Below, in pieces: positions 27,374 through 35,522 of a DNA stretch of 64,000 bases; position 1 is the first letter of the stretch, and every line of letters begins with the position of its first letter. The DNA comes from Flammeovirga kamogawensis (GTDB lineage: Bacteria; Bacteroidota; Bacteroidia; Cytophagales; Flammeovirgaceae). Below the pieces are notes generated by a model. It did not search any database. It was given only the letters and a program-made list of their open reading frames with translations, and was not told where the DNA came from. A program made the position numbers and the translations under genes. The stretch lies in contig NZ_CP076128.1 of the NCBI RefSeq assembly GCF_018736065.1, forward strand, positions 4,217,001-4,281,000, given 5' to 3'.

Positions 27374-27757
27374 ATGAAAAGAAATATATTCTTCCTTCCA
27401 CTTATTTTTATATTAGTACTTTTTTCATCTTGTGCTAAAGATTCAAAAATCAAACAAGAAGATTTTGATATGAAAACATGGAAAGACGATCCATTTGCAT
27501 GTAAAGGTGATAGAGAAAAATTGGAAGATGATTTTTTATCTGTTAAAGATAGATTGTTAGGTACAAGTATTACGGATATTAGACGGATCTTAGGTAAACC
27601 AGATCGTGTAGATTTAGATACAAGAAGTACTAAGCAATATGTTTATTATGTAACAGAAGGTAGCCAGTGTAAAGGTAAAGTAGGTGAAGAAGGCAAGTCT
27701 TACAAAATTTATTTTGATGCTTTAGAATTAGTAAGAGAGGTTTCGCCAATATTATAA
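27374..27757 (+). CDS. SmpA/OmlA (BamE-like) lipoprotein
   Basis: The 127-residue lipoprotein has a signal peptide with lipobox FSSC (Cys20). The mature domain contains LLGTSITDIRRILGKPDRVDLDTRSTKQYVYYVTEG, matching the BamE/SmpA-OmlA pattern of a helix, a G-x-P turn and a Tyr-rich strand. BamE-like proteins assist outer-membrane barrel assembly or bind lipids. It follows the biotin carboxylase gene by 10 bases, so it shares that transcript, although the two functions are unrelated. Confidence 0.75.
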   Translation: MKRNIFFLPLIFILVLFSSCAKDSKIKQEDFDMKTWKDDPFACKGDREKLEDDFLSVKDRLLGTSITDIRRILGKPDRVDLDTRSTKQYVYYVTEGSQCKGKVGEEGKSYKIYFDALELVREVSPIL

Positions 27758-27763
27758 TTTCAT

Positions 27764-27804
27764 AAAAAAAAGGTATCTATAGTAAACTATAAGATACCTT
27801 TTTT
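27764..27804 (+). terminator. Terminator after the biotin carboxylase unit
   Basis: AAAGGTATC-TATAGT/ACTATAAGATACCTTT forms a stem with one bulged base, followed by TTTTTTG. Confidence 0.82.
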
Positions 27805-27834
27805 GTTAATTAAAATAGTTAGAATCACCGTTAA

Positions 27835-27950
27835 GCCAATTTTGGCTTTATTGTAATGGCATAGATAAGTTGTTAAAAGTCAATCGAAAATAATTTCTTA
27901 TTTCGATATAAATTTCGGAAATATTGACTTACCGACAAAGTGCATTTTGT
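27835..27950 (+). other. Structured intergenic stretch upstream of the AlbA_2 gene
   Basis: Several inverted repeats stand close together. AAGCCAA/TTGGCTT forms one hairpin. TCGAAAATAA/TTATTTCGA forms another, and it sits inside an outer AGTCAAT/ATTGACT pair. It could be a leader RNA or an operator cluster; I found no TAnnTTTG box here. Confidence 0.3.
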
Positions 27951-28034
27951 ATTTCAGTTAAACATCTTGGTGTACATCATTTTACAGATTGTTATATTCT
28001 GTATTTGTGAGTTTTAGATATTAAATATATTGTT

Positions 28035-28703
28035 TTGGATCTTAAGTTTTTAAAACAGTTAGTTCAGGAAGGGGAAGGGCTCAAAATTGAGTTTAAGAAA
28101 AAGGCTGCAGATCCTGTCAAAATTATGAAAGAGGTAGTAGCCTTTGCTAATAATTATGGTGGCTACTTAATTGTAGGTGTAGCAGATGATGGTAGAATTG
28201 ATGGCTTTACTGATATTGAGGGAGAAAAATATGTTTTGGAAGAAGCTATAAAAACTCGAATATCTAAAAAAATCAATTATCAAATCCATATAGTACAGGT
28301 ATCTCCTATTAGGCAGGTAATAGTTTTTGAAATAGACCCCTATCATAATAAGCCTGTTTTTTTACTTTATAATTTAAAAAGGAAAGTAGGTAAAGCTTAT
28401 ATAAGAGTGGCTGATAAAAGTGTTCAGATGAGTAAGCTTATTCGCAGAATACTAAAAGGAAGAAGTAGAGATATTGATTATGTTTTTCAGTATGGAGAGC
28501 TAGAACGTATGGTTCTAAAACTTTTAGATGAAAATGATTTTATTACTTTAAATCAATTAATAAAACATGGAGACCTTTCTGAAGAAGATGCATCTGATGT
28601 TTTAGTCAATTTATGTTTATCTAATATTTTAAAGGAAGTACCACAAGATTTAGAAGATCGATTTAAAATAAACCCTAAATCAAAACTAGATTGGAAGTTC
28701 TAA
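28035..28703 (+). CDS. AlbA_2/Schlafen-type ATP-binding domain protein
   Basis: The 222-residue protein starts at TTG; an in-frame stop at 28008 limits any earlier start, and ATG is not available. The N-terminal domain (residues 1-125) matches the AlbA_2 (divergent AAA-4, Schlafen-type) pattern: GEGLKIEFKKKAADPVKIMKEVVAFANNYGGYLIVGVADDGRIDGF, then AYIRVADKSVQMSK. The C-terminal 80 residues are helical and look like a winged-helix DNA-binding part (LLDENDFITLNQLIKHGDLSEEDASDVLVNLCL). A regulator or nucleic-acid-linked role is likely but inferred. Confidence 0.82.
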   Translation: MDLKFLKQLVQEGEGLKIEFKKKAADPVKIMKEVVAFANNYGGYLIVGVADDGRIDGFTDIEGEKYVLEEAIKTRISKKINYQIHIVQVSPIRQVIVFEIDPYHNKPVFLLYNLKRKVGKAYIRVADKSVQMSKLIRRILKGRSRDIDYVFQYGELERMVLKLLDENDFITLNQLIKHGDLSEEDASDVLVNLCLSNILKEVPQDLEDRFKINPKSKLDWKF

Positions 28704-28742
28704 AAAAAAGCTCTTAAGAAGATTATCTTAAGAGCTTTTTTG
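28704..28742. terminator. Bidirectional terminator between the AlbA_2 gene and the PorX-like gene
   Basis: AGCTCTTAAGA/TCTTAAGAGCT stem with a 6-base loop and A/T tails on both sides. Confidence 0.88.
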
Positions 28743-28744
28743 AT

Positions 28745-30295
28745 TTATTTTTTAGATAATTCAATAAAAGGAATTATCATTTCATCAATAGAAACACCAC
28801 CATGTTGGAAGGTATCTTTATAATAACTAACATAATAATTATAGTTATTAGGATAAGCAAAAAACGTATCTTCCATTGCAAATACATAAGAAGTAGAAAC
28901 CTCATTTTTAGGTAAGCCAAAATCTTCTGGATGTTTAGCAACTAATACTCCTTTTTTATTGTAAGAAAGATTCTTGCCTTGCTTATATCTTAAGTTTGTA
29001 TTCGTTTCACGATCTCCAACAATTTTATAAGGTTTTCGTGTTCTTACAGTACCATGATCTGTAGTGATATATACTTTACAATCTTTTTCAGCAAGAATTC
29101 TCAACATTTCATATAAAGTTGAATGTTCAAACCAAGATTTTGTAATTGATCTATAAGCAGCTTCATCAGGAGCAAGCTCTCTTACCATATTGGTATCTGT
29201 TCTTGCGTGTGAAAGCATATCAACAAAGTTATATACAACAGCATTAAACTTCTTATGCATTAATGTATTTATTTGCTCATTAAGTTGCTTTCCTTGCGAA
29301 GCTCTAATAATCTTATTGTAGCTGTATTTATCGTTTATACCATTGCGAAGTAATTGTTCGCCTAGAAGTTGTTCTTCGTAATTATTTTTACTTTCGTCAT
29401 CATTATCATTCACCCACCATTCAGGGTACGTCGCTTCAATTTCAGCAGGCATTAATCCCGAGAATATTGCATTACGTGCATAAGCTGTAGTAGTTGGTAA
29501 AATTGGACAGTAAACTTCTTCTTTGATATTATATAAATCAGCAATTAAAGGTTCTATTACTTTCCATTGATCGTATCTAAGATTATCTACTAGTATAAAG
29601 AATACACTTTCGTCGTTTTCTTTAACATAAGGGAAGACCTTTTCGGGAAGTAATTCAGGAGACAAAACTGGTCTACCTTCAGTTTCTTCCATCCAATCAA
29701 CATAGTTGTCTTTAATAAATCTACAGAAATTATGATTTGCTTCATTTTTCTGCATTTCAAAGACCTCACTCATACTTTTACTTTCTGTCTGATTGATTTC
29801 TAAATCCCAATAGACTAGCTTTTTATAAGTTTCTACCCAATCGTCCCAATCCATATCATTCATAAATGACATCATGATACTTTGAAAATCTTGTTGATAA
29901 GCAGAATTAGTTTTTTCTGTTACAAGTTTTCTCGTATCAAGTAATCTTTTTACGGAGAGTAATATCTGTTTAGGGTTGATTGGTTTAATTAAATAATCAG
30001 CAATTTTAGCACCTATTGCATCCTCCATAATATATTCCTCTTCACTTTTAGTAATCATTACTACAGGAATATTTGGCTTAATTCTTTTAATCTGCTCAAG
30101 TGCTTCAAGTCCGGTCATACCGGGCATATTTTCATCCAAGAAAATTATGTCGAATTCTTCTTCTTCACATTTTTCTATTGCATCAAGCCCACTTAAAACG
30201 GGTGTAACATCATATCCTTTTTTAGTAAGGAATAAAATATGAGGTTTCAATAAGTCGATTTCATCATCGGCCCATAATATTTTTTGTTGGCTCAT
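28745..30295 (-). CDS. porX: PorX-like response regulator with C-terminal PglZ domain
   Basis: The 516-residue protein fuses a receiver domain (residues 1-120: acidic pocket Asp10/Asp11, phosphoacceptor Asp54 in IIFLDENMPG, Thr82, Lys104) with a PglZ alkaline-phosphatase-superfamily domain. In the latter, ILVDNLRYDQW, TTAYARNAIFSGLMPAEI, NFVDMLSHARTDT and ITTDHGTVR carry the metal and nucleophile positions. This architecture is that of PorX, which regulates the type IX secretion system in Bacteroidota. No PorY-type sensor kinase is next to it, so it is encoded elsewhere or signalling is different. Direct T9SS control is inferred from the family. Confidence 0.88.
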   Translation of the reverse strand: MSQQKILWADDEIDLLKPHILFLTKKGYDVTPVLSGLDAIEKCEEEEFDIIFLDENMPGMTGLEALEQIKRIKPNIPVVMITKSEEEYIMEDAIGAKIADYLIKPINPKQILLSVKRLLDTRKLVTEKTNSAYQQDFQSIMMSFMNDMDWDDWVETYKKLVYWDLEINQTESKSMSEVFEMQKNEANHNFCRFIKDNYVDWMEETEGRPVLSPELLPEKVFPYVKENDESVFFILVDNLRYDQWKVIEPLIADLYNIKEEVYCPILPTTTAYARNAIFSGLMPAEIEATYPEWWVNDNDDESKNNYEEQLLGEQLLRNGINDKYSYNKIIRASQGKQLNEQINTLMHKKFNAVVYNFVDMLSHARTDTNMVRELAPDEAAYRSITKSWFEHSTLYEMLRILAEKDCKVYITTDHGTVRTRKPYKIVGDRETNTNLRYKQGKNLSYNKKGVLVAKHPEDFGLPKNEVSTSYVFAMEDTFFAYPNNYNYYVSYYKDTFQHGGVSIDEMIIPFIELSKK

Positions 30296-30650
30296 TTATT
30301 TTTGTGTAATTCAATTTCAATTAGATACTAGTATTCTTACGTTTCGCCTCCTTTAGAGTTTCTGATGATTGATATTTTAAGAATACATTTATCAACCTTT
30401 AATTAAGATTAATAACAATTTAAGGAATTGTAATACAATTTATCAACCATTGAGAATTAAAAAATATTTTTCTTCTAATTTAAAATTAATTGCGTTCTGC
30501 AGCGTTGTAAATGATAAAGATCAAATCTTATGTAATGAAATTGAATTAATTCAATATATTTCATCATTTTAGATAAAAAGTAAATAAGTTTGTCAGAGAT
30601 TTCGATTAATTTAACTAAGATCAAAATCACCAAATATAAGCTCAAATACT
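30296..30650. other. Divergent intergenic region, 355 bases
   Basis: The stretch separates two divergent genes. It contains a 14-base palindrome TTGAATTAATTCAA near 30541 and a possible promoter box at 30585. AAAGGAGGCG is found on the minus strand, far (about 50 bases) from the PorX start. Nothing coding is visible. Confidence 0.5.
30585..30592 (+). promoter_or_regulatory. Candidate -7 box for the coiled-coil membrane gene
   Basis: TAAGTTTG matches TAnnTTTG, 58 bases upstream of the ATG at 30651. The -33 element is not clear. Confidence 0.35.
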
Positions 30651-31865
30651 ATGGATGAAAATTCAAAGAACTCATCAACCAAATTACTTATCATAATAGG
30701 AAGTGTTTTTGGTGGAATACTATTAGTAACAACAATCGCCTTTTTTATTTTTAGTGGCGATGAAGAACTTGATCCTAAACTAGTAACTGTAGATGAATAT
30801 ATAAAAGAGAATTCTGTATGGGAACTGAATGGAGATGCTGTAGAAGGTAGTGCTGTAGCTATCACGCTGCGATTACCAAATATGAACCTTAACCAGGTAG
30901 AAGATGCAGTAGAAAGGGCTGATCAGAATGTTAGACAAGTTGATGCGGATATAAAATCAATAATGCAATCTCTTGGGGATGATACTAGTGATTTAGAAGC
31001 TAGTTTGATGTCATTACAAGAGGAGCTGAATAACATGACAGATATTTATAAGCATACAGAAGTTATTTCTGATAATATTTCTCAGTCTGATGCTACTGGT
31101 CAAAGTCGTGCGGTTAAATCTGCATTAACTAGACTTTTATCTACCAGAGATGGCTATATAAGAGATATTAATGTGATGCAGGAAAATATAGATAAAGTCT
31201 TGACTGTACTAGAAGATGCAAGAAACTCTCGTGTTACTATGGGAGGAGTGAGTTCTGCTATAGAAGAGCTAGAAGTTGCCAATACACGTCTTTTTGAAGA
31301 AGGAAGATCTTTACTGAGAACATTATTTGCATTTGAATACATATATAATCAGCATAGAAAAACAGAAGTTGACGGGAAAACTATTGACGTATTCTACATT
31401 GCTCTTCAGGATTACTTATATGATGAAATTATTGTAAACCACTCTGAAAAAGATTTCTTTAGAAAAAAAGGCCAATTTGATCAAGTGGTTTCAGAAACAA
31501 AAGAACGCCTTGGTAACTTTGATGAGGTGGTGGCACTTCAGCAAAAAAGAGAAATGAAATTAAGTGAGTATAATAAGCTTTCTGAACATTTAGGAACACT
31601 GAATGAGTTATATGCTGGGGCAGGGCTTTCAATTACTTCAGATGGTTTTAATAATGTGGAATTTGTTACCGATGAAGATTGGGAATATTCTGTATCTGAA
31701 GAAAACTCTAAAACTCCACTTGTAATTGTTTATCGAGTAGAGGGTACACCGTTATCTTCTGGTCTTGTAGTAGCAAAAGCGTCTTATAATTTATCTTTTA
31801 ATGATGATGAAGATGAAGAACTTCTATTAAACAGTAGAATTGAAAATGAAGTAAGTGCTCAGTAA
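30651..31865 (+). CDS. Membrane-anchored coiled-coil protein of unknown function
   Basis: The 404-residue protein has one N-terminal membrane segment (residues 12-33, LLIIIGSVFGGILLVTTIAFFIF), no cleavage site, and a periplasmic part. Long heptad-rich helices lie at about 80-230 and 270-330 (NLNQVEDAVERADQNVRQVDADI, LASLMSLQEELNNM-type runs), then a strand-rich C-terminal part (TSDGFNNVEFVTDEDWEYSV, PLVIVYRVEGTPL). I do not recognise a family. A role in bridging the envelope is only suggested by this shape. Confidence 0.68.
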   Translation: MDENSKNSSTKLLIIIGSVFGGILLVTTIAFFIFSGDEELDPKLVTVDEYIKENSVWELNGDAVEGSAVAITLRLPNMNLNQVEDAVERADQNVRQVDADIKSIMQSLGDDTSDLEASLMSLQEELNNMTDIYKHTEVISDNISQSDATGQSRAVKSALTRLLSTRDGYIRDINVMQENIDKVLTVLEDARNSRVTMGGVSSAIEELEVANTRLFEEGRSLLRTLFAFEYIYNQHRKTEVDGKTIDVFYIALQDYLYDEIIVNHSEKDFFRKKGQFDQVVSETKERLGNFDEVVALQQKREMKLSEYNKLSEHLGTLNELYAGAGLSITSDGFNNVEFVTDEDWEYSVSEENSKTPLVIVYRVEGTPLSSGLVVAKASYNLSFNDDEDEELLLNSRIENEVSAQ

Positions 31866-31907
31866 TAAAAATTGAGTAACATCTTTAGTTATTGAGTAAA
31901 AGGTTTC

Positions 31908-31936
31908 TATTTTTGTCATGAACTAAAAAACATGAC
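31908..31936 (+). promoter_or_regulatory. -7 box and leader inverted repeat for the Dabb gene
   Basis: TATTTTTG at 31908-31915 fits TAnnTTTG, and GTCATG/CATGAC (loop of 10) at 31915-31936 lies just before the ATG at 31940. The repeat would lie at or just after the transcription start. A TTG at 31892-31894 is spaced only 13 bases away, so the -33 is poor. Confidence 0.35.
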
Positions 31937-31939
31937 AAG

Positions 31940-32233
31940 ATGATTAATCATACCGTTTTATTTAAGTTAAAAGAAGAAGCTTCAGAAGATCAAATTCAAG
32001 GAATGATAGATGCTCTTCAAGCATTATCAGGAAAAATTGATGAGTTGAAAGAAATTCAAGTAAAGAAAAACTTCTCAGATAGATCTCAGGGTTATTCTGT
32101 AATTTTATTTTCTTTATTTGAAGATAAAGCAGCTTTAGATCGTTACCAAGTTCACCCTGCACATGTAGAAGTTGTAGGTGCTAATGTAAAACCTATACTT
32201 GAGAGTTTAGCAGTTGCAGATATTGAATATTAA
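31940..32233 (+). CDS. Dabb-family (stress-responsive alpha/beta barrel) protein
   Basis: The 97-residue protein reads MINHTVLFKLKEEASEDQIQGMIDALQALSGKI and AALDRYQVHPAHVEVVGANVKPILE, the start and end patterns of dimeric alpha/beta barrel (Dabb) domains. The H-P-x-H segment is part of the family signature. These small cytoplasmic dimers have varied or unknown roles, so no function can be assigned. It is a single-gene unit ending in a very strong terminator shared with the next gene. Confidence 0.88.
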   Translation: MINHTVLFKLKEEASEDQIQGMIDALQALSGKIDELKEIQVKKNFSDRSQGYSVILFSLFEDKAALDRYQVHPAHVEVVGANVKPILESLAVADIEY

Positions 32234-32249
32234 TATAAATTGATATTAC

Positions 32250-32289
32250 AAAAAAGCCACGAATGTATACTACATTCGTGGCTTTTTTG
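32250..32289. terminator. Bidirectional terminator after the Dabb gene
   Basis: The 18-bp perfect stem AAAAAAGCCACGAATGTA/TACATTCGTGGCTTTTTT has a 3-base loop. Confidence 0.92.
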
Positions 32290-32306
32290 TATTACTTAGA
32301 TGAGAT

Positions 32307-32966
32307 TTAGTGTCTATTTCCATGATGCCCTTTTCCTCCTCTATGACCTCTTTGATCTTGTCTTTGCTCCATTTCTGTTGCAAGTTGGTCAACTGTTTTA
32401 GAAGGATCCATTAAGACAAACATAACAGGTTTTTTATCATCCATTTTGCCAAAGTGATGCCCTTTTTTACCATGCTTACCTTTTTTACCCATTTCTGAGT
32501 TTTCAGATTTATATTTTTCAAAAATAGCTTTCATGTCAGCTTTCCATTTTTCTTCATTAGCCTTATTTGCAGTTTTAATAGCCTCTAAGTCACTTTCATG
32601 ATTGTCTACAATAACCCAAGCATCAGTCATAATATGACGCATTTCTGTTTTCATAGCTTTCATTTCATTTTTTTGTTCTTCTGAAGGTTCACCAGAAGGC
32701 TTATCTTTCATCAGGCTATTTTTTTTAGTTTTTAAGGCTTCAAGTCTTTCTCTAAGTGATACAAGAGTTGCTTTTTCTTTTTTAGAAAGCTTTGTATCAA
32801 ATTCTTTTCTGTTTTCAAGCATAACAGGTAACATATTCGCTTTCATATATGCATTGATTTCTTTTTTAGCTTCAGCTCTTTTTTTAGGATCTCCTTTTTG
32901 AGCTATGCTTTTAAAAGATACCAACCCGATAAATGCAACTAATACTATTATTCCTAATTTTTTCAT
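32307..32966 (-). CDS. Secreted Spy/CpxP-like protein with His/Lys-rich tail
   Basis: The start at 32966 (219 residues) places the signal peptide MKKLGIIVLVAFIGLVSFKSIAQ at the N-terminus; an upstream ATG adds 15 basic residues. The mature part is a long, charged helical protein (KANMLPVMLENRKEFDTKLSKKEKATLVSLRERLEALKTKKN), like Spy/CpxP periplasmic chaperones, but without the LTxxQ motif. The last third carries repeated GKKGKHGKKGHHFGK and GHRGGKGHHGNRH, which could bind metal. Family call is tentative; the tail is visible in sequence. Confidence 0.65.
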   Translation of the reverse strand: MKKLGIIVLVAFIGLVSFKSIAQKGDPKKRAEAKKEINAYMKANMLPVMLENRKEFDTKLSKKEKATLVSLRERLEALKTKKNSLMKDKPSGEPSEEQKNEMKAMKTEMRHIMTDAWVIVDNHESDLEAIKTANKANEEKWKADMKAIFEKYKSENSEMGKKGKHGKKGHHFGKMDDKKPVMFVLMDPSKTVDQLATEMEQRQDQRGHRGGKGHHGNRH

Positions 32967-33111
32967 GACACTAGATTTTTTAAGTGATTGTTTTGATTTT
33001 GTATACTTCAAATATGAAAGAAAAGATTCAAGGAATTAAATGCTTTCAACCAACGGTATGGTATTTTCAACCAACGGATAAATAATTCTAATTTTTGATA
33101 ATTTTGACATG

Positions 33112-33150
33112 AAAAAAGGTCTCAAAGTATTGATACTAGAGACCTTTTAA
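33112..33150 (-). terminator. Terminator after cysH
   Basis: AAAAGGTCTC/GAGACCTTTT continues with AGTAT/ATACT in one hairpin, with T run on the minus strand. Confidence 0.8.
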
Positions 33151-33178
33151 TTTATAACATTTAGTTAGATAAGTTAGT

Positions 33179-33886
33179 TTATAAACTAGTGTGTAAACCA
33201 CATTCTGTTTTTTGTTGTCCTTGCCAACGTCCTGATCTGTCATCAGACCATAGAGGTTTAGTAGGGTCAGCTTTTCCTGTACAAGGTAAACATCCAACAC
33301 TAAAATACCCTTTAGCAACAAGAGAGTGCAATGGTAGTTTTCTTTCGTTTATATATTGGAAAACCATTTTTGAATCCCAATCTAAAATAGGGTGATATCT
33401 TAGGATACCATGTTTCCCTTCTTCTTCTTTCTGCATTTGTGCTCTAACAGAAGACTGACCTTTTCTAATGCCGTTAATCCAAACGTCAAATTGAGGTAGT
33501 ACATCTTCTAAAGGAGCAACCTTATTAATATGGCAACATTTATCAGGTTGAGTAGCGTGTAATGGCTGACCATTTTCATCAACTTGCTTGTCAACTGGTA
33601 TGTCAGATTTAATATCAATAATATTTAATCCAAGCTTTTCAGCCAATTGATCTCTAAATGCAATTGTTTCTGGAAAGTGATAGTTTGTATCTAAAAAATA
33701 TATCGGTATTGTTTTATCAACTCTACTGATAATATCTAATAGCACCACACTTTGCGGTTGGAAAGAAGAACTTGCGAAAATCTTCTTACCAGCTTTATGA
33801 TATTTAGCCACCTGCTTCGCGATTTCATCAACACGCTGATCAAATGTTACTGCTGAAGCTTGTGTAATAATGCTCTGCGATGACAT
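33179..33886 (-). CDS. cysH: Phosphoadenylyl/adenylyl-sulfate reductase with [4Fe-4S] motif
   Basis: This enzyme reduces activated sulfate (APS or PAPS) to sulfite for cysteine synthesis. The 235-residue protein contains SSSFQPQSVVLL (PP-loop type), FLDTNYHFPET, and the cysteine pattern CC at 117-118 and CxxC at 199-202 (GCLPCTGKADP), which binds a [4Fe-4S] cluster. The ECGLH motif at 228-232 holds the nucleophilic Cys229. The CC/CxxC pattern favours an APS-type reductase, though some PAPS reductases share it. No other sulfate-assimilation gene is adjacent. Confidence 0.92.
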   Translation of the reverse strand: MSSQSIITQASAVTFDQRVDEIAKQVAKYHKAGKKIFASSSFQPQSVVLLDIISRVDKTIPIYFLDTNYHFPETIAFRDQLAEKLGLNIIDIKSDIPVDKQVDENGQPLHATQPDKCCHINKVAPLEDVLPQFDVWINGIRKGQSSVRAQMQKEEEGKHGILRYHPILDWDSKMVFQYINERKLPLHSLVAKGYFSVGCLPCTGKADPTKPLWSDDRSGRWQGQQKTECGLHTSL

Positions 33887-33972
33887 ATTGTATTTACTTT
33901 TGTTTAATCTACTAATTATATAGGATAAATGCGAAGTAATGAAAGATTATACTTTTTTCAAAATTTTTCAGC

Positions 33973-34010
33973 AAAAAAAAAGCTCCATTCACAATAGAAT
34001 GGGGCTTTTT
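33973..34010 (-). terminator. Terminator after the Ig-like repeat protein
   Basis: AGCTCCATTC/GAATGGGGCT with a wobble pair and loop ACAATA has a long T run on the minus strand and a T run on the plus strand. Confidence 0.85.
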
Positions 34011-34040
34011 AAATTCTTGAAAAAGAAAGGTTTAATGTAA

Positions 34041-35219
34041 TTAAAATCCTCTTTTCAGTTCTATACTAGCTCTTATTGGGCGGGAAACATTTCCAGCATC
34101 GTCTTTAAACTTAATATAAACATGTTTAATACCGTCAGTCTCGCCTTTTAACTTCCAATCAATAACAGAGGTGTCTGCTTGTTTCCAATGCCCTCCACTA
34201 AAGGATGAACTATTCGATACCATCATAAGTTTAGCACCATCATTTTTTATCTGTAACGTTACTAGCTTATTAATATTAGTTGTAGATTCCGCTCCATTAT
34301 CTATTTGTAACTCAATATTTTTAGGTGCTTGAGTATCAATATTAATAGTAGAAGTTGTCGTAGGTGTTATATTACCTGCAAGGTCTTTAAATTTTACATA
34401 TACTTTTTTAAGACCATCACCATCTGTAAGGTTAATAGATTTTTTGATTGAATATTTTTCCCATTTTTGCTCAATAAACTGAGGATCTTGAGAAACGATC
34501 ATAGAATCAGCTTGTCTACAGAATATATCTAATTCAACTTTTCGATCTTGTCTATTCGTGATTTTTTCACCACCATTGATTGTTAATTTAGAACCAAAAG
34601 GAGCAGTTCTATCAACAATAATTTCATCATGAATTACAGGAGTAATATTGCCTGCTTGATCTCTGTATCTAGCATACACTCTTCGTGTACCATCATCACC
34701 TGCTTCAAGATCCCATTCAACATAATCATCTTGAATAAGTCTCCATTTACTGCCATGGAATGCAGATGTGTTACCTAGTTGGTAATATTTAGCATCTTTG
34801 GCTGTAAGAATAACACCAACTTTTAAACTTTTTTGATCTGTAAAATATTTTGATGGAACATCGATCTCCACTTTCGTATTCTGAGGAGGTGTTGTATCTA
34901 AAATAATTTTCTTTTTTAAAATACTCGATTCATTTCCATCTGCATCTTTAAATTTAAAGTAAACAGTTTTTACTCCATCACCACTTGAAAGTGTATAATG
35001 AAAAAGTTTTTGAAATTTTATCCATCTACTTCCCGTAAAAGATTCATTACCATTAGCCATCATTTCTGTAATGCCAACACCATGAATCTCTACATTTATA
35101 GAAGTTGAGTTCGAATATTTTCCTGATTTAAATATTATTCTTGTTCTATCTAATTGATTTTGAGCATTGATAGAGAAAGAATAAGATAATATTAATGCTG
35201 CGATAAGTAAGAGTCTCAT
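34041..35219 (-). CDS. Secreted protein of four Ig-like repeats
   Basis: The 392-residue protein has a signal peptide (20 residues, ending INAQ), then four consecutive repeats of about 90 residues (about 24-113, 115-205, 207-298, 299-390). Each repeat ends in a DG-x-K/R-x-VY-x-K/R-F/Y-K/R-D-x-A/D-GN motif (for example DGVKTVYFKFKDADGN and DGLKKVYVKFKDLAGN), followed by a hydrophobic strand. Before the motif come short F-x-G-x-x-W and aspartate-rich stretches. No anchor, enzyme or known ligand is visible. It may be a surface or periplasmic adhesive or scaffolding protein. Confidence 0.75.
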   Translation of the reverse strand: MRLLLIAALILSYSFSINAQNQLDRTRIIFKSGKYSNSTSINVEIHGVGITEMMANGNESFTGSRWIKFQKLFHYTLSSGDGVKTVYFKFKDADGNESSILKKKIILDTTPPQNTKVEIDVPSKYFTDQKSLKVGVILTAKDAKYYQLGNTSAFHGSKWRLIQDDYVEWDLEAGDDGTRRVYARYRDQAGNITPVIHDEIIVDRTAPFGSKLTINGGEKITNRQDRKVELDIFCRQADSMIVSQDPQFIEQKWEKYSIKKSINLTDGDGLKKVYVKFKDLAGNITPTTTSTINIDTQAPKNIELQIDNGAESTTNINKLVTLQIKNDGAKLMMVSNSSSFSGGHWKQADTSVIDWKLKGETDGIKHVYIKFKDDAGNVSRPIRASIELKRGF

Positions 35220-35522
35220 CTATTAAATTTTTACTGAGTATTGATATAAAGAAAACTTCTTTTTCTGTTAACGAACTAATAAGCAAAAATAGTACACATA
35301 TATAACACATTAAACGGAACAGGATTTGTTAGTATAAGTTTTAGAGTTAAAATTATAGCGTTTACACCTCAAATTTTAGAAGGTTTAACCTTATAAACAT
35401 AGTTTTCGTATATAAATTTTAACTATTATTAGTATTGATGGAAATTAAATATGTATTAGTCGATAACAATTGTTAATTTTCGCGTTAATATAGTAGTTAA
35501 TTTATTCTATAAGACTTCATAT
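35220..35522. other. Divergent intergenic region, 303 bases
   Basis: The Ig-like gene and the SPOR gene point away from each other across this gap. The minus-strand promoter is at 35284-35314. No consensus TAnnTTTG box was found for the plus strand. No gene is visible. Confidence 0.5.
35284..35314 (-). promoter_or_regulatory. Promoter for the Ig-like repeat gene
   Basis: On the minus strand TTTA (35314-35311), 19 bases, then TATTTTTG (35291-35284) fit the -33/-7 consensus (TTTG-N17-21-TAnnTTTG). The expected start site gives a leader of about 58 bases before the ATG at 35219. Confidence 0.5.
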
